A stretch of DNA of 64,000 nucleotides from Fontisphaera persica (GTDB lineage Bacteria; Verrucomicrobiota; Verrucomicrobiia; Limisphaerales; Fontisphaeraceae). The stretch spans positions 1,798,001 through 1,862,000 of the forward strand of contig NZ_CP116615.1 in assembly GCF_024832785.1 (NCBI RefSeq), given 5' to 3'. Shown here piece after piece: positions 33,086 to 41,969 of the stretch. The notes beneath the pieces were generated by a model. It saw only the letters and a program-made list of their open reading frames with translations, did no database searches and had not been told where the DNA came from. Both the position numbers and the translations under genes were made by a program. The stretch's first letter is position 1, and the number at the start of each line of letters is the position of its first letter.

Positions 33086-34503
33086 AACCACCACGGGTGT
33101 TGTTGATTGAGGACGACGCCGGTCTGGCCACCGGCCTGCAGTCTGTATTGGGAGACGAAGGCTATGAGGTGGCTTGGGAAATGAGGGGCGATGCGGGGCT
33201 TGAGCGCGCCCGGACCGGACATTTTGATACGGTCATCACCGATTTGCGCCTGCCCGGCATGGGCGGATTGGAGCTGGTGCGGCGGCTGCACGAATTTAAT
33301 CCCCGGCTCCCCATTATTCTGATGACAGCCCACGGCACCGCGGAAACCGCCATTGAAGCCACCAAAGGCGGGGCCTTTGATTACCTGCTCAAACCTTTTG
33401 AAATGCCGGAGCTGCTGGCCCTAACCGCCCGGGCGGTCTCCAGTGCGCGGCTGGTGAGCGAACCGGTGGCGCTGGGGCCAGAGGCGCCCCCTGACCGTTT
33501 GGCCTTGATTGGCCGCAGCCGCGCCATGCACGAAATCTACAAGGAAATCGGCCGCGTCGCCGCCAAGCCGGTCAGTGTCCTTATTCGCGGCGAAACCGGG
33601 ACGGGCAAGGAATTGATTGCCCGCGCCATCTACCAGTACAGCGACCGGGCCAAAGGTCCCTTCATTGCCATCAATTGCGCCGCAATCCCGGAAACCCTGC
33701 TGGAAAGCGAATTGTTTGGACATGAGCGCGGCGCGTTCACCGGTGCCGAAGCCCGGCGCATCGGCCGCTTTGAGCAAGCCAACGGTGGCACTATTTTTCT
33801 GGATGAAATCGGCGACATGAGCCCCGGCACCCAGGTTAAATTGCTGCGGGTACTCCAGGAAAAAGCCATTCAGCGCCTCGGCGGACGCGAAACCATTCCA
33901 GTGGATGTGCGCGTCATTGCCGCCACCAACCGGGACCTGGAGGCCGCCATGCGGGAGCGGTTGTTTCGCGAGGATTTATTTTACCGGCTCAGTGTGGTGG
34001 TGATTTCGCTGCCGCCCTTGCGCGAACGCCGTGAGGACATCCCGGTCCTGGTGGGATATTTCCTCCGCCGCCTGGGGCCGGAACTGGGCTGCCCGGAACC
34101 TCTGATTCAACCGGAAGCCCTGGACTTTCTGCAAAACCAGCCCTGGCCGGGCAATGTACGCGAATTGGAGAATGTTGTGCGCAAAGCCCTGCTTCTGGCC
34201 TCCGGCTACCCCATCAGCCTGGACCATGTCCGCGCCGTGACCGTGGGCCGCCCCGCCGGCGACAACAATACCCAATCCCTCCGCGAATTGGCGCTGGAGC
34301 TGCTCACGGCCGCCCAGCGAGGCGAGTTGGAGGATGCTTACGAGAAGTTGATTACCACCGCGGAAAAGGAGTTGCTCGGGCAGGCGATCAAACTAGCCCA
34401 GGGAAATCAAGCCAAAGCCGCCCGCTGGTTGGGCATTTCCCGTCTCACCCTGCGCGAAAAACTCACGCAGTTTGGCCTCCATCCCAGCCAGGAAACCAGT
34501 TAG
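33082..34503 (+). CDS. NtrC-family sigma54-dependent response regulator
   Basis: A 473-residue activator with three domains: receiver (1-120, phospho-acceptor D54 in [10 protein letters not shown]), AAA+ sigma54-interaction domain (about 142-380) with Walker A GETGTGKE (170-177), the sigma54-contacting GAFTGA loop (217-222), Walker B in [10 protein letters not shown] and the arginine-finger region, and a C-terminal Fis-type helix-turn-helix ([20 protein letters not shown]). All key motifs are intact, so it should activate sigma54 promoters when phosphorylated by the coupled kinase. I did not find a -24/-12 promoter (TGGC-N-GC type) in the nearby intergenic regions, so the targets are probably elsewhere. 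Confidence 0.94.
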   Translation: MKPPRVLLIEDDAGLATGLQSVLGDEGYEVAWEMRGDAGLERARTGHFDTVITDLRLPGMGGLELVRRLHEFNPRLPIILMTAHGTAETAIEATKGGAFDYLLKPFEMPELLALTARAVSSARLVSEPVALGPEAPPDRLALIGRSRAMHEIYKEIGRVAAKPVSVLIRGETGTGKELIARAIYQYSDRAKGPFIAINCAAIPETLLESELFGHERGAFTGAEARRIGRFEQANGGTIFLDEIGDMSPGTQVKLLRVLQEKAIQRLGGRETIPVDVRVIAATNRDLEAAMRERLFREDLFYRLSVVVISLPPLRERREDIPVLVGYFLRRLGPELGCPEPLIQPEALDFLQNQPWPGNVRELENVVRKALLLASGYPISLDHVRAVTVGRPAGDNNTQSLRELALELLTAAQRGELEDAYEKLITTAEKELLGQAIKLAQGNQAKAARWLGISRLTLREKLTQFGLHPSQETS

Positions 34504-34605
34504 GGGAAAGCCGATGCTCCCTGCCTTGAATAAAATGCCTTGCCCCCCCACCCCTGCCCTGCGCCACCATTCCTTAGGCCGGTTCAGGTTTTTCCGCCAG
34601 GCCCC

Positions 34606-36372
34606 TTAAATTTGCTCCAACGTCTCAATTCCCAGCACCTCCAGCCCCTGCTTGAGCACCCGGGCCGTCAAATCGCAAAGTTTTAAACGGGAGGCCCGCA
34701 CCGCCGGCTCGCTCTTGAGCACGGGGCATTGCTCGAAGAAACGGGCAAACAGTCCCGCCAGCTCGTACAAATAATTGCACAGGTAATTGGGCCGATATTC
34801 TTCCGCCGCGATGCGCAACACCAGGCCAAAGTTCAATAAATGCCGTCCCAAAGCCCTTTCTTCGGCCGTGGTCACCTGCACAGGGGCCTCGGTTTCCAGA
34901 CTCACCCCCTGCTCCACGCCTTTGCGGAAAATGCTGCGAATCCGCGCATAGGCATAGAGCAAATACACCGCGGAGTTGCCTTGCAACGAAAGCATTTTCT
35001 CCCAACTGAACACATAATCGCTCTGGCGGTTGGGCAGCAAATCGGCGTATTTAACCGCGCCAATGCCCACCACCCGCGCGATGCGGCGCCGCTCTTCTTC
35101 CGGCAGTTCAGGGTTCTTCTGGTTCACCACCGCCAGGGCGCGCTCCTCAGCCTCGTCCAAAAGTTCACTCAAGCGGATGGTCTCGCCGCTGCGGGTTTTG
35201 AAGGGCTTGCCATCCTCCCCCAGAATCGAACCAAACCACACATGGGCCAGCCGCAAATGGGCGGCGGCCTCGGGCTGCCAGCGGGCAAACACGGCAAACA
35301 CCTGCCGGAAGTGCAATTGCTGGCGGCCATCGGTGACATAGATGATTTCATCCGGCCGCCAGGTGCGCCATCGGTAGTCCAGGGTGGCCAGGTCCGTCGT
35401 GGCGTAGTTGGCCGCGCCGTCGCTCTTGAGGATGAGGCAGGGATTGGGCACCCATTGGCCGTCGCGTTGAATTAGGAAAGGGTCTTCTTTGGGGGGGCAT
35501 TGGCCGTCGGAAAACACACAAACCGCGCCATCGCTTTCCCGGGCAATCCCCCGCCGCAACAAATCCTGCACCACCTGTTTCAGAAAGGGATTATAATAAC
35601 TCTCGCCCAAGGTGTAATCAAAGCGCACGCCCAGCCGCTGGTAAATGGCGTCAAATTCGGCCCGCGAAAGCTCAATCATCTTCTGCCAGATGGTCAGGTT
35701 TTCCGGGTCCCCCTGCTGCAACTTCACCAGCTCCTGTTTCGCGGCCTCCAATTGTGCAGGATCGGCCTCGCAAGCCGCATTGACCTCCTTGTACAAACGC
35801 TCCAGGTCATCAATGGTGGCCCGCGCCCGCGCGTCGGGAGTCAGGCGCTGTTTCCAACCCAACAAGAGCTTGCCAAATTGCGTGCCCCAATCGCCCAGGT
35901 GATTGTCCGTAATTACCCGATGCCCCAACAAACGTAATATCCGGGCCAGACTGTCTCCCAGAATGGTGGAGCGAATGTGCCCCACGTGCATGGGCTTGGC
36001 CACATTGGGGGAACTGAAATCCACCACCACCGTGCGAGGACACTCGGCGGAGGTAAAAAACAACGCCCCCGTTTGCGCGGCCTGCTCCAATTCCCGCGCC
36101 ATGGCTTCAGGACGCAGGCGAAAATTGAGAAACCCGGCGCCAGCCAGCTCCACCGCCTCACACCATTCGCTCACCGCCAGTTGCGCCTTCACTTGCTCGG
36201 CCAGCGGCCGGGGCGGACGTTGAAACTGTTTGGCCAGCCCCATTAAGTTGCATTGGTAATCGCCAAATTTGGGGTCCGCGCAGGGACGCACCTGCAAGGT
36301 GCCCAGCGCGGCTTCCGGCAGCACGGTTTGCACCGCGGCGTGCAGTTGTTTTTCGAGGGTCAAATACAGCAT
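34606..36372 (-). CDS. argS: Arginyl-tRNA synthetase
   Basis: A 588-residue class I synthetase that charges tRNA-Arg. The HIGH-type motif is in FSSPNVAKPMHVGHIRSTILG, preceded by the N-terminal tRNA-binding domain; the KMSK region is degenerate (KPFKTRSGETI), as is usual for ArgS, and the C-terminal anticodon-binding helical domain ends VLGIETLEQI. The start at 36372 (MLYLTLEKQLHAAVQ) is chosen because a longer open frame upstream runs across ptsN in another frame and reads as nonsense. It lies 82 bases downstream of ptsN. Confidence 0.96.
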   Translation of the reverse strand: MLYLTLEKQLHAAVQTVLPEAALGTLQVRPCADPKFGDYQCNLMGLAKQFQRPPRPLAEQVKAQLAVSEWCEAVELAGAGFLNFRLRPEAMARELEQAAQTGALFFTSAECPRTVVVDFSSPNVAKPMHVGHIRSTILGDSLARILRLLGHRVITDNHLGDWGTQFGKLLLGWKQRLTPDARARATIDDLERLYKEVNAACEADPAQLEAAKQELVKLQQGDPENLTIWQKMIELSRAEFDAIYQRLGVRFDYTLGESYYNPFLKQVVQDLLRRGIARESDGAVCVFSDGQCPPKEDPFLIQRDGQWVPNPCLILKSDGAANYATTDLATLDYRWRTWRPDEIIYVTDGRQQLHFRQVFAVFARWQPEAAAHLRLAHVWFGSILGEDGKPFKTRSGETIRLSELLDEAEERALAVVNQKNPELPEEERRRIARVVGIGAVKYADLLPNRQSDYVFSWEKMLSLQGNSAVYLLYAYARIRSIFRKGVEQGVSLETEAPVQVTTAEERALGRHLLNFGLVLRIAAEEYRPNYLCNYLYELAGLFARFFEQCPVLKSEPAVRASRLKLCDLTARVLKQGLEVLGIETLEQI

Positions 36373-36454
36373 AACAGGGTGGGTTGAGAAAACCGCGGCA
36401 ACGGCCAGTCCGGCAGCCGGGGGCATCGCCGCCCTAGCGCGCGCCGGACCGCGC

Positions 36455-36919
36455 TTATTTGCGGCTTTGCTCCTTGATGATGCGCAGCATCGCCTCCGCG
36501 TCCGGCGCTTCCACCAGCGCGTTGCGAAATTCCTGCACGTGCAACAGCTTGGCAATGTTGGCCAGGGTGTGCAGGTGTTTCTGGAACTGTCCCTGCGGCA
36601 CCAGAAACAACATGACCAGATGCACCGGGCGGTTGTCCAGCGCATCAAAATCCACTCCTTTACGGGAGCGGCCCAAAGCCCCCACCACCTCAAAAAGCAA
36701 ATCGGTGGAGGCATGAGGAATGCCAATGCCAAAACCGATGCCGGTGCTCATCGAGTTTTCCCGCTTGCGCACCGCCGCAATGATGGCCGCCCGGTCCTTG
36801 GCCTGGATTTTGCCGGTGGCTATGAGCACATCCACCAGCTCGTCAATGGCCTCCCAGCGGTTGGTGGCCTTGAGGTCTGGCACGATTTGCTCGACACCCA
36901 GGATGTCGCCTAATTGCAT
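36455..36919 (-). CDS. ptsN: PTS IIA-Ntr-type protein
   Basis: A 154-residue EIIA of the mannitol/fructose/Ntr fold. The phosphorylated His is H69 in IGIPHAST, and the second conserved His is in KHLHTLANIA. There is no sugar-specific IIB or IIC partner nearby, so it is a regulatory EIIA-Ntr type, which in Proteobacteria links nitrogen, carbon and potassium homeostasis through protein contacts. Located 10 kb from glnE and 2 kb from the NtrC-like regulator. It is divergent from the tRNA nucleotidyltransferase gene with 143 bases between the starts. Confidence 0.87.
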   Translation of the reverse strand: MQLGDILGVEQIVPDLKATNRWEAIDELVDVLIATGKIQAKDRAAIIAAVRKRENSMSTGIGFGIGIPHASTDLLFEVVGALGRSRKGVDFDALDNRPVHLVMLFLVPQGQFQKHLHTLANIAKLLHVQEFRNALVEAPDAEAMLRIIKEQSRK

Positions 36920-37062
36920 ATATGCTCAATCTAAGCTTGACGATTTCGCCGCAAGCCACGGGCAATTTCAAGGATTTGTTTTGAAAAAAATCAGTCCCCG
37001 CCCGCCAGAATTGAGTTGGTGCATTGAACCTTTGCTCCCCATAATATGCGCCCGGCAACAAC

Positions 37063-38439
37063 ATGGCTTCAGACCTGGCCTCCATTGCGCTGGAAATTGC
37101 GCGGCGGTTGCAGACCCGCGGCCATGCCGCCTATTGGGTCGGCGGATGCGTGCGAGATTTGCAACTGGGCCGCCAGCCCCAAGACTACGACCTTGCCACC
37201 AGCGCACGCCCGGAGGAGGTGGAGGCGCTTTTCCCGCGCTGTCTGCCCGTCGGACGCCAGTTCGGGGTCATGGTGGTCATCGAAGAAGGGCATCCCTTCC
37301 AAGTGGCCACTTTCCGCACCGAAAACCACTACACCGATGGCCGCCATCCCGCACAGGTGGCCTTCGCCTCCGCTCAGGAAGATGCCCGCCGCCGCGATTT
37401 CACCATCAATGGCCTGTTCTACGACCCCGTCAAAGGCGAGTTGCTCGACTGGGTGGGAGGCATGGAGGATTTGCGCCTTCGCCGGGTGCGCGCCATCGGC
37501 CCGCCGGAAGAGCGGTTTGCCGAGGACCATCTGCGCCTGCTGCGCGCCGCCCGTTTTGCCGCGCAACTGGACTTCGACATGGAGCCGGCCACGCTGCAGG
37601 CCGTCCGCCATCTCGCGCCTGCCATCCGCAAAGTCAGCGCCGAACGTGTGCGGGACGAACTCAAGAAACTTTTTCATCCCGGCTGCGCGGCGCGGGGGCT
37701 GGCATGGCTGGAACGCTGTCAGTTATTGGGCGAAGTTTTGCCCGAAGTGGCCGCCCTGGCCGGTTGCCAGCAAGACCCCCTCTACCATCCAGAAGGCGAT
37801 GTTTTGGAGCATGTCCGGCGCATGTTGCGCGCCCTTCCCGCCGATGCGAATCCGCTCCTTCCCTGGGCGGTGTTATTGCATGACATCGGCAAGCCGCCCT
37901 GCCAGGAAGAGGATGCCGCCGGGCGCCGCCATTTCCACCACCATGAACGCGTGGGCGCCGACATGACCGATGCGCTCTGCCGGCGCCTGCGGTTTGCCAA
38001 CGAAGAACGAGAAATCCTGGTGGAATGTGTGCGATCCCACATGAAATACCACCAGGCACGCCAGATGCGCCGCAGCACCCTCCGGCGGTTGCTGCTGCGT
38101 CCGTCAGCATCATTGGAACTGGAACTGCACCGCCTGGACTGCACCACCACCGGCCGCGATTTAGCCAACTACGAATTCCTGCAAGCCGCGCGCCAGCAGC
38201 TTGAAGCCCAGCCTGCCCTGGCCCGCCCCCTGTTAACCGGCAAAGATTTACTGGCCCTGGGCATGTCCCCCGGCCCAGCCATGGGGCGGCTGTTGCGCGA
38301 AGTCCGCGACAAGCAGTTGCACGACGAGTTGAACAATTACGAAGAGGCCATGAACTGGGTACGCCAACGGCTGCAGGAAGGCGGTGCTTCCGGGCCGAAT
38401 CCCGCCGGCGCCAACTCAAAGAAATGCCCGGAATCCTAA
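37063..38439 (+). CDS. CCA-adding-type tRNA nucleotidyltransferase / poly(A) polymerase with HD domain
   Basis: A 458-residue class II nucleotidyltransferase. The catalytic signature is VGGCVRDLQLGRQPQDYDLAT (about 26-46) with DYD as metal ligands, then RRRDFTINGL and the ERFAEDHLRLLRAARFAAQL neck helix. A metal-dependent HD domain follows (LLHDIGKPP, later HHHERVGADM). CCA-adding enzymes and bacterial poly(A) polymerases cannot be told apart from these motifs alone. The tRNA genes seen in this window encode CCA, which would make the role repair or turnover. The C-terminus is a short low-complexity tail. Confidence 0.9.
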   Translation: MASDLASIALEIARRLQTRGHAAYWVGGCVRDLQLGRQPQDYDLATSARPEEVEALFPRCLPVGRQFGVMVVIEEGHPFQVATFRTENHYTDGRHPAQVAFASAQEDARRRDFTINGLFYDPVKGELLDWVGGMEDLRLRRVRAIGPPEERFAEDHLRLLRAARFAAQLDFDMEPATLQAVRHLAPAIRKVSAERVRDELKKLFHPGCAARGLAWLERCQLLGEVLPEVAALAGCQQDPLYHPEGDVLEHVRRMLRALPADANPLLPWAVLLHDIGKPPCQEEDAAGRRHFHHHERVGADMTDALCRRLRFANEEREILVECVRSHMKYHQARQMRRSTLRRLLLRPSASLELELHRLDCTTTGRDLANYEFLQAARQQLEAQPALARPLLTGKDLLALGMSPGPAMGRLLREVRDKQLHDELNNYEEAMNWVRQRLQEGGASGPNPAGANSKKCPES

Positions 38440-38521
38440 GGATTCGGCTTGGCAGAGCGCGCCCCTGCCTTTAAGATAAGGGCATGAGCACCACGGTTGA
38501 ACACCCTGAACAGAGACCCCT

Positions 38522-39712
38522 ATGAGTACCCAGCTTTGTCTCATGAGCGGGGAAATCATGCCGAATGTCATCGGCGTGCTGCACGCCCGCAGTGAAGCCG
38601 TGCTGCCCGTGGTCACCCGCCAAACGGTCAACCAAATCGAATGTTTTGAACGCGCCTTGCGCGCAGCCGGCTCCCCGGCGCGTTTCTTGCCGGAAGTCGC
38701 GGTCCTGCCCTATGACGTGGCCGACTGTTTTCGCACGCTGCGCAGAGTCATTGCCGAGCACCCCCAAATTTGCATCAACTGGACCGGCGGCACAAAAATC
38801 ATGAGCTATGCCGCCCGGCGCCTTGCCGAGGAAATGCAACTTCATGCTCTCTATGTCAACACCGCCTCTCGGGAGATCTTGTTTGAAGACCTGGGATCGC
38901 AAAACCGCTACACCGATTTGATTGACTCCGCCCGTCTGAATCTCAATGTGCTGGTTTATCTGTCCGCCGGCGGCCATCGGGTGGAAGGGGCGGATACGCT
39001 GGCCAGTTTTCGCCAGCGTTGCACGCCGGACCCAGCGCTGGTGCGCGCCGCCACCTTCATTCTCGATACCAATTCGCTGGAGCGCACGGACCTTTACCGA
39101 CTGGCCGAAGCCGAAAACCAGTCCTACCGTCCCCGCGCGCTCGATGGCAACTTTCTGCATGCGCTCATCCAGGCCCGCTTGATTCAACCTGCGGCCAACT
39201 CCCGGGAATATTTCCTCTCGCCAGAAACCCTGCTACATCCCTTTTATTTGCAATCCCCCCAAAAGCAAAATGCCGCCTTCCTGCGCGGCACTTTCATCGA
39301 GGTGTTTCTCTGGGACCAAATCAAATCCCGCAGCGCGGTGGACGATGTGGCCTGGCATGTGGTGCTCAATCCCGGCGAAACCGGGCGCATCGTGGAGCTG
39401 GACCTCATGATGGCCTCGGATGGACGCTTTCTCGTGCTGGAATGCAAGAGCAGCGTGGAATTAAATGAGCTGGGCGACTTGATTGAGGAACAATACGCCC
39501 GCACCCGCCAAATCGGTCGCCTGTTTGGACAATGGGTGCTTTATGTCCATCGGCATCGTGACGAATTCAACCGCCCCGGCGCAGCGGACATCATTCGCAG
39601 CCAGGAACAAAAGGCCCGCCACTACGGCGGCTGCCTGATGTGGCAGGATGATTTGCCGGAACTACCCATCAAGGTTTCCGAAATGCTGGTCAGTGGTGTC
39701 GCCGCCCCGTAA
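38522..39712 (+). CDS. CARF-domain PD-(D/E)XK nuclease, Card1/Can2-like (DUF1887)
   Basis: A 396-residue protein with the two-domain layout of Card1/Can2. The N-terminal half (1 to about 150) is a CARF-type sensor with NWTGGTKIMSYAA (86-98), the loop that contacts cyclic tetra-adenylate in the family. A short linking helical region follows, then a PD-(D/E)XK nuclease: E260 in FLRGTFIEVF, D294 in ELDLMM and E307-x-K309 in LECKSS. In type III CRISPR immunity Cas10 makes the cyclic oligoadenylate that turns such nucleases on. Here no cas10, cas6, other cas gene or repeat array is in the window. Either a CRISPR locus lies elsewhere in the genome, or another signal activates it. Neighbours are housekeeping genes. 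Confidence 0.85.
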   Translation: MSTQLCLMSGEIMPNVIGVLHARSEAVLPVVTRQTVNQIECFERALRAAGSPARFLPEVAVLPYDVADCFRTLRRVIAEHPQICINWTGGTKIMSYAARRLAEEMQLHALYVNTASREILFEDLGSQNRYTDLIDSARLNLNVLVYLSAGGHRVEGADTLASFRQRCTPDPALVRAATFILDTNSLERTDLYRLAEAENQSYRPRALDGNFLHALIQARLIQPAANSREYFLSPETLLHPFYLQSPQKQNAAFLRGTFIEVFLWDQIKSRSAVDDVAWHVVLNPGETGRIVELDLMMASDGRFLVLECKSSVELNELGDLIEEQYARTRQIGRLFGQWVLYVHRHRDEFNRPGAADIIRSQEQKARHYGGCLMWQDDLPELPIKVSEMLVSGVAAP

Positions 39713-39794
39713 TCCCCGGGGTGCCCGCCGTGGCATCTCCAGGCCCGCCCCAACCGGCGTGAAACCGCCGCCGATTTTTCCGCAGCACTCTCGC

Positions 39795-39823
39795 TTGACG
39801 CCGGGCAACAAGGCCGATACAAG
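39795..39823 (+). promoter_or_regulatory. Predicted sigma70 promoter of the liv operon
   Basis: TTGACG (39795-39800) and TACAAG (39818-39823) are separated by 17 bases, 57 bases before the livK start. The spacing is ideal and the hexamers are near consensus. No start site is shown experimentally. Confidence 0.6.
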
Positions 39824-39879
39824 AAGCGGTGATGGATTAGGTTATTTTGCCTTGTCCAATTCATCAATAAATAATACTT

Positions 39880-41049
39880 ATGAACATGATTAGCCGCTTG
39901 CTGGCCTCCGCGCTCTGTGGCCTCGGCCTGGCCGCCCTCTCTCTGAATCCTCTGGCTGCCGCTCCAGGGGATAATGTTATAAAAATCGGGGCCCTCTTTT
40001 CCGTCACCGGGCCTGCTGCTTTTCTAGGGGCGCCCGAAGCCAAAACTGCCCAAATGGTGGCCGACAAAATCAATGCAGCCGGCGGGGTGGACGGTCGCAA
40101 AATCCAGCTCCTCATTAAAGACACCGCCGGCAGCCCGGAGAAGGCGGTGGCCCTGGCACGGCAGCTTATTGAGGAAGAGCGCGTGCTGGCCATCATCGGG
40201 CCCTCCACCAGCGGCGAAACCATGCAAATCAAAAACCTGTGCGAGGAAAACCAGACGCTGCTCATCTCCTGCGCAGCCGCCGAGGTCATTGTGAATCCCG
40301 TGGCCAAATATGTTTTCAAAACCGCCCAAAACGATAGCGCAGCCATTGCGTGGATTTACCGGCACATGAAGGAAAAAAACATCAGCCGCATCGCCATCCT
40401 GACCGGCAACGATGGCTTCGGGGTGGCAGGCAAAAAGCAGTTGGAAGATGCCGCCAAGGCCGCCGGCCTGCAAATCGTGGCCAATGAAGTCTATGACCGG
40501 CAGGCCACGGATTTGACGGACATCCTGACCAAGGTCAAGAGCGCCTCCGGCGTGCAAGCGGTGGTGAACTGGAGCATTGTGCCGGCGCAATCCATTGTGG
40601 CAAAAAACATGCGGCAAATCGGGCTGAATGTGCCGCTCTATCAAAGCCACGGTTTTGGCAACCGCAAATACGTGGAACAAGCCGGAGTGGCCGCCGAGGG
40701 CATTCTCTTCCCGGCCAGCCGGTTGCTGGTGGCGCATGAGCTTCCGGATTCCCACCCGCAAAAAGCTGTGTTAACGGCGTATCTCAAGGAATATGAGGCC
40801 CAGTTCAAAGAAGAGGCCAGCGCGTTTGGGGGGTATGCTCATGACGCCTTGTTGATTGTGGTGGAAGGCGTGCGCCAGGCCAAAAGCACGGAGCCGGCCA
40901 AAGTCCGCGACGCCATTGAAAAATTGAAAAACTTTGTGGGCGTGACCGGCACGTTCAGCTTTTCGCCCAAAGACCATGGCGGGCTGGGGCTGGACGCCTT
41001 CGAGATGCTGACGGTCAAGGACGGCAAGTTTACGATTTACAAACCCTAA
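39880..41049 (+). CDS. livK: Branched-chain amino acid ABC transporter substrate-binding protein
   Basis: A 389-residue type I periplasmic binding protein of the Leu/Ile/Val family. A signal peptide (about 1-27, LLASALCGLGLAALSLNPLA) precedes KIGALFSVTGPAAFLGAPEA, the usual ligand-pocket opening, then IIGPSTSGETMQIK and the second lobe with LTGNDGFGVAGKKQLEDAA. It is the first gene of a complete K-H-M-G-F set. With a PaaK-like ligase at the end of the operon, the natural ligand may be an aromatic or amide compound rather than leucine; Liv-type systems of this kind often serve such substrates. Confidence 0.9.
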   Translation: MNMISRLLASALCGLGLAALSLNPLAAAPGDNVIKIGALFSVTGPAAFLGAPEAKTAQMVADKINAAGGVDGRKIQLLIKDTAGSPEKAVALARQLIEEERVLAIIGPSTSGETMQIKNLCEENQTLLISCAAAEVIVNPVAKYVFKTAQNDSAAIAWIYRHMKEKNISRIAILTGNDGFGVAGKKQLEDAAKAAGLQIVANEVYDRQATDLTDILTKVKSASGVQAVVNWSIVPAQSIVAKNMRQIGLNVPLYQSHGFGNRKYVEQAGVAAEGILFPASRLLVAHELPDSHPQKAVLTAYLKEYEAQFKEEASAFGGYAHDALLIVVEGVRQAKSTEPAKVRDAIEKLKNFVGVTGTFSFSPKDHGGLGLDAFEMLTVKDGKFTIYKP

Positions 41050-41075
41050 GGGGAGCAGGCCATACTTGACGCGGC

Positions 41076-41969
41076 ATGGACGCAGATAATCTGGCGCTCC
41101 AATACCTGCTCTCCGGGATTACCAAGGGCAGCATTTACGCCGTGGTGGCAATTGGGTTTAACCTGATTTACAGCGCCACTGGCGTCCTCAATTTTGCCCA
41201 GGGTGAATTTGTGATGTTGGGCGGCATGATAGCCGTCACGCTGGCCGCCTTTGTCCCCCTGCCGGTGGCGGTCACCGGCGCCGTGCTGGCTGTCACACTG
41301 CTGGGATGCGGGTTGGAGCTGGCTTTTTTCCGACGCCTGCGCCGGCACTCCGTGCTGCATTTGATTATTATCACCATCGGTCTTTCCATCGTCATCCAGG
41401 AGGCCGCCCTGCATATCTGGGATGAAAAAGTGCGTTCGCTGCCCTATTTCACGGGCAATGAAGCCTCCTCCGTCCGCTGGTGGGGCGCCTCCATTTCCCC
41501 CCAGGTTTTCTGGGTGCTCGGCACGGTGGGCATTGCCGTCCTGGTGCTGCACTTGTTTTTACGCCAAACCTTGACCGGCCAGGCAATGCGGGCCTGCTCA
41601 GCGCAACCAGAGGCCGCCATGCTGGCAGGCATCAATCTGCAAAACATGCGCACGCTGGCGTTTGGTTTGAGCGCCGGATTGGGGGCCTTGGCAGGGTGCG
41701 TGATCTCCCCGATCACCATGACCCACTACGAAATGGGCGCGCCGCTGGCCATCAAAGGGTTTGCGTCCGCGGTGCTGGGCGGTTTGGGCAATCCCACCGC
41801 CGCGCTGGCAGGCGGCTTGATGGTGGGCATTCTGGAAGCCGCCAGCGTCAGTGTGTTACCGGCGGCCTACAATGATGTGGCCGCCTTTGCGGTCTTGCTG
41901 TTGGTGCTGTTTTTCCGGCCCCACGGCATCTGGGGCAAACCGGCGGGACAAGGGGTGCGGGAGCATTAA
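41076..41969 (+). CDS. livH: Branched-chain amino acid ABC transporter permease LivH
   Basis: A 297-residue permease with about eight hydrophobic segments. Family stretches include GITKGSIYAVVAIGFNLIYSATGVLNFAQGEFVMLG at the start, described here only in part, and the coupling region AMRACSAQPEAAMLAGINLQNMRTLAF. Its stop is followed directly by the livM start (TAA then ATG sharing no bases), showing tight operon structure. Confidence 0.93.
   Translation: MDADNLALQYLLSGITKGSIYAVVAIGFNLIYSATGVLNFAQGEFVMLGGMIAVTLAAFVPLPVAVTGAVLAVTLLGCGLELAFFRRLRRHSVLHLIIITIGLSIVIQEAALHIWDEKVRSLPYFTGNEASSVRWWGASISPQVFWVLGTVGIAVLVLHLFLRQTLTGQAMRACSAQPEAAMLAGINLQNMRTLAFGLSAGLGALAGCVISPITMTHYEMGAPLAIKGFASAVLGGLGNPTAALAGGLMVGILEAASVSVLPAAYNDVAAFAVLLLVLFFRPHGIWGKPAGQGVREH

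Noticed and set aside
36373-36732. A longer N-terminus for argS
   Set aside because: The extra 120 residues are Arg/Cys/Trp-rich and lie antiframe across ptsN; the family begins at the ATG at 36372.
38440-39879. CRISPR array or cas genes around the Card1-like gene
   Set aside because: No regularly spaced repeats and no cas-like genes are present; the neighbours are a tRNA nucleotidyltransferase and the liv operon.
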